NCBI RefSeq assembly: GCF_000472705.1
Contig: NZ_AXAE01000032.1
Span: forward strand, 1 to 64,000
Direction of reading: 5' to 3'
Length of the DNA: 64,000 bases
Source: Mesorhizobium erdmanii USDA 3471
Lineage (GTDB): Bacteria > Pseudomonadota > Alphaproteobacteria > Rhizobiales > Rhizobiaceae
The notes under the pieces are model-generated. The model searched no databases. It saw nothing but the letters and a program-made list of their open reading frames with translations, and was not told where the DNA came from. Made by a program: the position numbers and the translations under genes. How positions within the stretch are numbered: the first letter of the stretch is position 1; every line of letters begins with the position of its first letter. Positions 61,889 to 64,000 of this stretch are shown in pieces.

Positions 61889-62878
61889 ATGGATTCGTCA
61901 AAAGGACCCCGCGTGACGATCGACCCGGCCGCGTTTGAGACCTACCGGCATTCGCCAAACCACAAGACGACCTTGTGGCGGCTGTTTTCCGGCACGGCAA
62001 TCGTCGTCCTGTTCTGGGCCATATCCACCGCGATCGTGCTGTTCGGCGGTACCTATGCCTACTTCGCCTGGCAGGCTTCGATTGGTGGGACGGCACCCGT
62101 CAACGGGATGCAGGGTTTCCTTGCATCGCCCATCGGCATCCTCAGCGCGCTTGGCTCCTTTGCCGGCATCTGGATCGGCCTGTGGATCGCCATGCGCTGG
62201 GTACATGGCGAACCACTGTCGGCGCTGCTTGGCGCCAGTCGCCGTGTATCGTGGCCGGACTTCCTTAAGGGGCTGGTCGCAGTGCTGATCACCTCGGCTC
62301 TGTCAGAAATCCTGCTCTATCTACTGCAGCCGGGGATCGCGCGCGGCACGATCAGCCTGTCATCCTGGCTGCTGTTCGCGATCCCGATCGTCGCGCTCAC
62401 CTTTCTGCAGACGTCGTCGGAAGAAGTGCTGTTTCGCGGTTACCTGCTGCGTGGCTTGGCCAACCGGTTCAGAAGTCCGCTGATCTGGGCGTTGCTGCCC
62501 GGCCTGCTGTTCACCGCGCTGCACTGGAGCAGCGCCTCGTCGGCGGCCATCAACGCCTGCGTTCTCGTCTCGATCGCGGCTTTCGCGCTGCTTTTGACAC
62601 TCGTCGTGTACGCCACCGGCAATCTCGGTGCGGCGCTGGGCGCCCATCTCGGCAACAACCTGACCGGCTTCCTGCTGATCTCGCACCAGGAGAGCTACAA
62701 TTCCTTCGCCTTGTTCACCGCCAGGCCGCTCGAAGGGCCGGACTGGACGACGGCGGATGCAATTGTCATCGCCGTCATCGGCATCGTCTGCAGCCTGCTG
62801 ACGATCGTGCTGCTGCTGCATTCGCGCTCGCCGCTCAGGGTTGGCGCTGGGCTTTCGGGCGCAATGATGGCAGCCTGA
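61889..62878 (+). CDS. CPBP-family intramembrane metalloprotease
   Basis: 329 residues, about eight helices. Motif 1 EEVLFRGYLLRGLANRF, motif 2 LLFTALHWSSAS and motif 3 LGAALGAHLGNNLTGF (Glu, His, His, Asn) are those of CAAX-type Rce1/CPBP proteases. Start ATG 61889, or GTG 61913 after a nine-residue leader. A family B repeat lies in the leader. Confidence 0.9.
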   Translation: MDSSKGPRVTIDPAAFETYRHSPNHKTTLWRLFSGTAIVVLFWAISTAIVLFGGTYAYFAWQASIGGTAPVNGMQGFLASPIGILSALGSFAGIWIGLWIAMRWVHGEPLSALLGASRRVSWPDFLKGLVAVLITSALSEILLYLLQPGIARGTISLSSWLLFAIPIVALTFLQTSSEEVLFRGYLLRGLANRFRSPLIWALLPGLLFTALHWSSASSAAINACVLVSIAAFALLLTLVVYATGNLGAALGAHLGNNLTGFLLISHQESYNSFALFTARPLEGPDWTTADAIVIAVIGIVCSLLTIVLLLHSRSPLRVGAGLSGAMMAA

Positions 62879-63040
62879 TTGCTGCTCGAAGAGCCGCGCC
62901 GATTGGTCCCTGCCTTGACTCCGCAGCCGTTTTCCTGTCTACACGCCCCGAATTCCGCGACGAGTATCCCTCCGAGCAAGCCGACCAGGACGCCGAAGCC
63001 TCTTTGAGGCCGAGTGCTGTAAACAGATCCTGGAGGCCAA

Positions 63041-63080
63041 CACCCGGCAGCGCTGTGCGCCCCCGGGTGCTTTTTGGTTT
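63041..63080 (+). terminator. Terminator of the CPBP gene
   Basis: CACCCGG ... CCGGGTG stem with a 15-base loop followed by CTTTTTGGTTTTGGGCTTTT. It closes the transcript coming from the CPBP gene before the ffh leader. Confidence 0.75.
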
Positions 63081-63157
63081 TGGGCTTTTGCTTGGCGACT
63101 TGGCGCGAACGCATTACTTCTCGGATCGAACCCCGAACCGAGATCGAAGGACGATAG

Positions 63158-63265
63158 ATGTTTGAATCGCTGCAGGAGCGCACAAGAGGCGTGGAGGGCC
63201 ACCGGCCCGACAGGGATCCCTATGACTCCAAGGCGCTCTCGCGCGGCGGGTTGACCAATGTTTGA
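63158..63265 (+). CDS. 35-codon upstream ORF repeating the Ffh N-terminus
   Basis: ATG 63158, with AAGGA six bases before it, starts MFESLQER, the same eight residues as Ffh, then 27 unrelated residues (TRGVEGHRPDRDPYDSKAL...). Stops at TGA 63263-63265, five bases past the Ffh ATG (63258), so ribosomes finishing here could re-start on ffh. The eight repeated codons differ from ffh only at four synonymous third positions. See findings. Confidence 0.55.
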   Translation: MFESLQERTRGVEGHRPDRDPYDSKALSRGGLTNV

Positions 63266-64000
63266 GTCCCTACAAGAGCGCCTTGGCTCCATCCTGAACG
63301 GCCTGACCGGCCGTGGCGCGCTGTCGGAGGCTGATGTCTCGGCGGCGCTGCGCGAGGTGCGCCGTGCGCTGCTCGAGGCCGACGTGGCGCTGGAAGTGGT
63401 GCGGTCGTTCACCGACAAGGTCCGTGAAAAGGCCGTCGGCGCCGCGGTGCTGAAGTCGATCAAGCCCGGCCAGATGGTCGTCAAGATCGTTCATGACGAG
63501 CTGGTCGACATGCTGGGCGCCGAGGGTGTCGCCATCGACCTCAATGCGCCGGCGCCGGTTGTCGTCATGATGGTCGGCCTGCAGGGCTCCGGCAAGACGA
63601 CGACCTCGGCCAAGATCGCCAAGCGGTTGACCGAGCGCCAGAACAAGAAGGTCCTGATGGCGTCGCTCGACACGCGGCGTCCCGCCGCGCAGGAGCAGTT
63701 GCGCCAGCTCGGCGAGCAGGTCAAGGTCGCCACGCTGCCGATCATTGCCGGCCAGAACCCGGTCGACATCGCCAAGCGCGCCGTGCAGGCGGCCAAGCTC
63801 GGCGGCCATGACGTCGTCATCCTCGATACCGCCGGTCGCACTCATATCGACGAGCCGCTGATGGTCGAGATGGCCGACATCAAGAAGGTGTCGAGCCCGC
63901 ATGAGATCCTGCTGGTCGCGGATTCGCTGACCGGCCAGGACGCCGTGAACCTTGCCAAGAGCTTCGACGAGCGCGTCGGCATCACCGGCCTAGTGCTGAC
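63258..64000 (+). CDS. ffh: Signal recognition particle protein Ffh (5' part)
   Basis: SRP54 GTPase. The first 247 codons are in the window and open to its edge. N domain MFESLQERLGSILNGLTGRGALSE and EVRRALLEADVALEVVRSFTDKV; G domain GLQGSGKTTTSAKIAKRL (G1), DTRRPAAQEQLRQLGEQV, VVILDTAGRTHIDEPLM (G3) and DSLTGQDAVNLAKSF. The M domain lies outside. Start ATG 63258 overlaps the stop of the small upstream ORF, which suggests coupling. Confidence 0.97.
   Translation, partial: MFESLQERLGSILNGLTGRGALSEADVSAALREVRRALLEADVALEVVRSFTDKVREKAVGAAVLKSIKPGQMVVKIVHDELVDMLGAEGVAIDLNAPAPVVVMMVGLQGSGKTTTSAKIAKRLTERQNKKVLMASLDTRRPAAQEQLRQLGEQVKVATLPIIAGQNPVDIAKRAVQAAKLGGHDVVILDTAGRTHIDEPLMVEMADIKKVSSPHEILLVADSLTGQDAVNLAKSFDERVGITGLVL

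Noticed and set aside
62960..63080. Possible SRP RNA next to ffh
   Set aside because: The diagnostic GGAAGCAG-type loop is absent; only the terminator hairpin is supported.

Overview
The window is a GC-rich, gene-dense stretch of an alphaproteobacterial chromosome, most likely Mesorhizobium or a close relative in the Rhizobiales. This rests on the order mdh-sucC-sucD-sucA-sucB-lpdA, on Omp19-like and IalB-like exported proteins, a DUF1127 gene, a candidate Irr box at acnA, a ybhL-type leader ahead of a BAX-inhibitor-1 gene, and several families of rhizobial intergenic palindromes. There is no rRNA, convincing tRNA, CRISPR array, prophage or conjugation module. Apart from the C-terminal end of an IS110-type transposase at the left edge, mobile material is limited to short non-coding repeats.

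Layout. 1-3.5 kb: transposase remnant, then rplS, trmD and rimM on the minus strand with a TauE/SafE-type exporter inverted between trmD and rplS. 3.7-7.2 kb: xerC, a TraB/GumN protein, and a decayed patch (a DUF2867 gene with one amber stop, a duplicated TraB/GumN tail). 7.3-19.2 kb: a long minus-strand operon-like run for the lower TCA cycle: mdh, sucC, cupin, DUF1579, sucD, sucA, sucB, DUF4241, an exported protein, an SDR, lpdA. 19.5-21.4 kb: zapE and an Omp19-type lipoprotein. 21.7-30.3 kb: mostly plus-strand housekeeping genes (MBL hydrolase, dapF-mtaB-ftsY-septation protein, two flavin enzymes). 30.5-34.8 kb: small catabolic enzymes, DUF1127, and a cytochrome c maturation cluster ccmA-ccmB-(42 codons)-ccmD-ccmG in which ccmC is not at its usual place. 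35.1-45.5 kb: acnA, ceramidase-like protein, DUF1223, DUF2794, GNAT, YbhL, and a YbbA/YbbP-type ABC system divergent from tesA. 46-64 kb: thpR, LMW phosphatase, phhB, IalB, a ClC transporter, rlmN with two membrane proteins, LysE, an MHYT-GGDEF-EAL protein, argG, a MltB-like transglycosylase, a metallopeptidase, a CPBP protease, and the 5' part of ffh.

How it fits together. The TCA genes (mdh, sucCDAB, lpdA, acnA) form the metabolic core; acnA carries a candidate iron-control site overlapping its promoter. ftsY and ffh are the receptor and GTPase of the SRP pathway. trmD, rimM, rplS, mtaB and rlmN serve translation and RNA modification. Many neighbours overlap by 1-4 bases (rimM/trmD, dapF/mtaB, ABC ATPase/permease, DUF4241/exported protein, ccmB/ORF/ccmD/ccmG, rlmN/membrane pair), so translational coupling is common.

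I found no large undescribed defence or secretion system. The most interesting signals are a ~145-bp repeat, present twice just after a stop codon, whose outer stems covary; a 35-codon ORF ahead of ffh that repeats the first eight Ffh codons with only synonymous changes; the missing ccmC; an 8-bp tandem array supplying the ceramidase stop codon; and the split of the usual ffh-rpsP-rimM-trmD-rplS order, which one inversion would explain.
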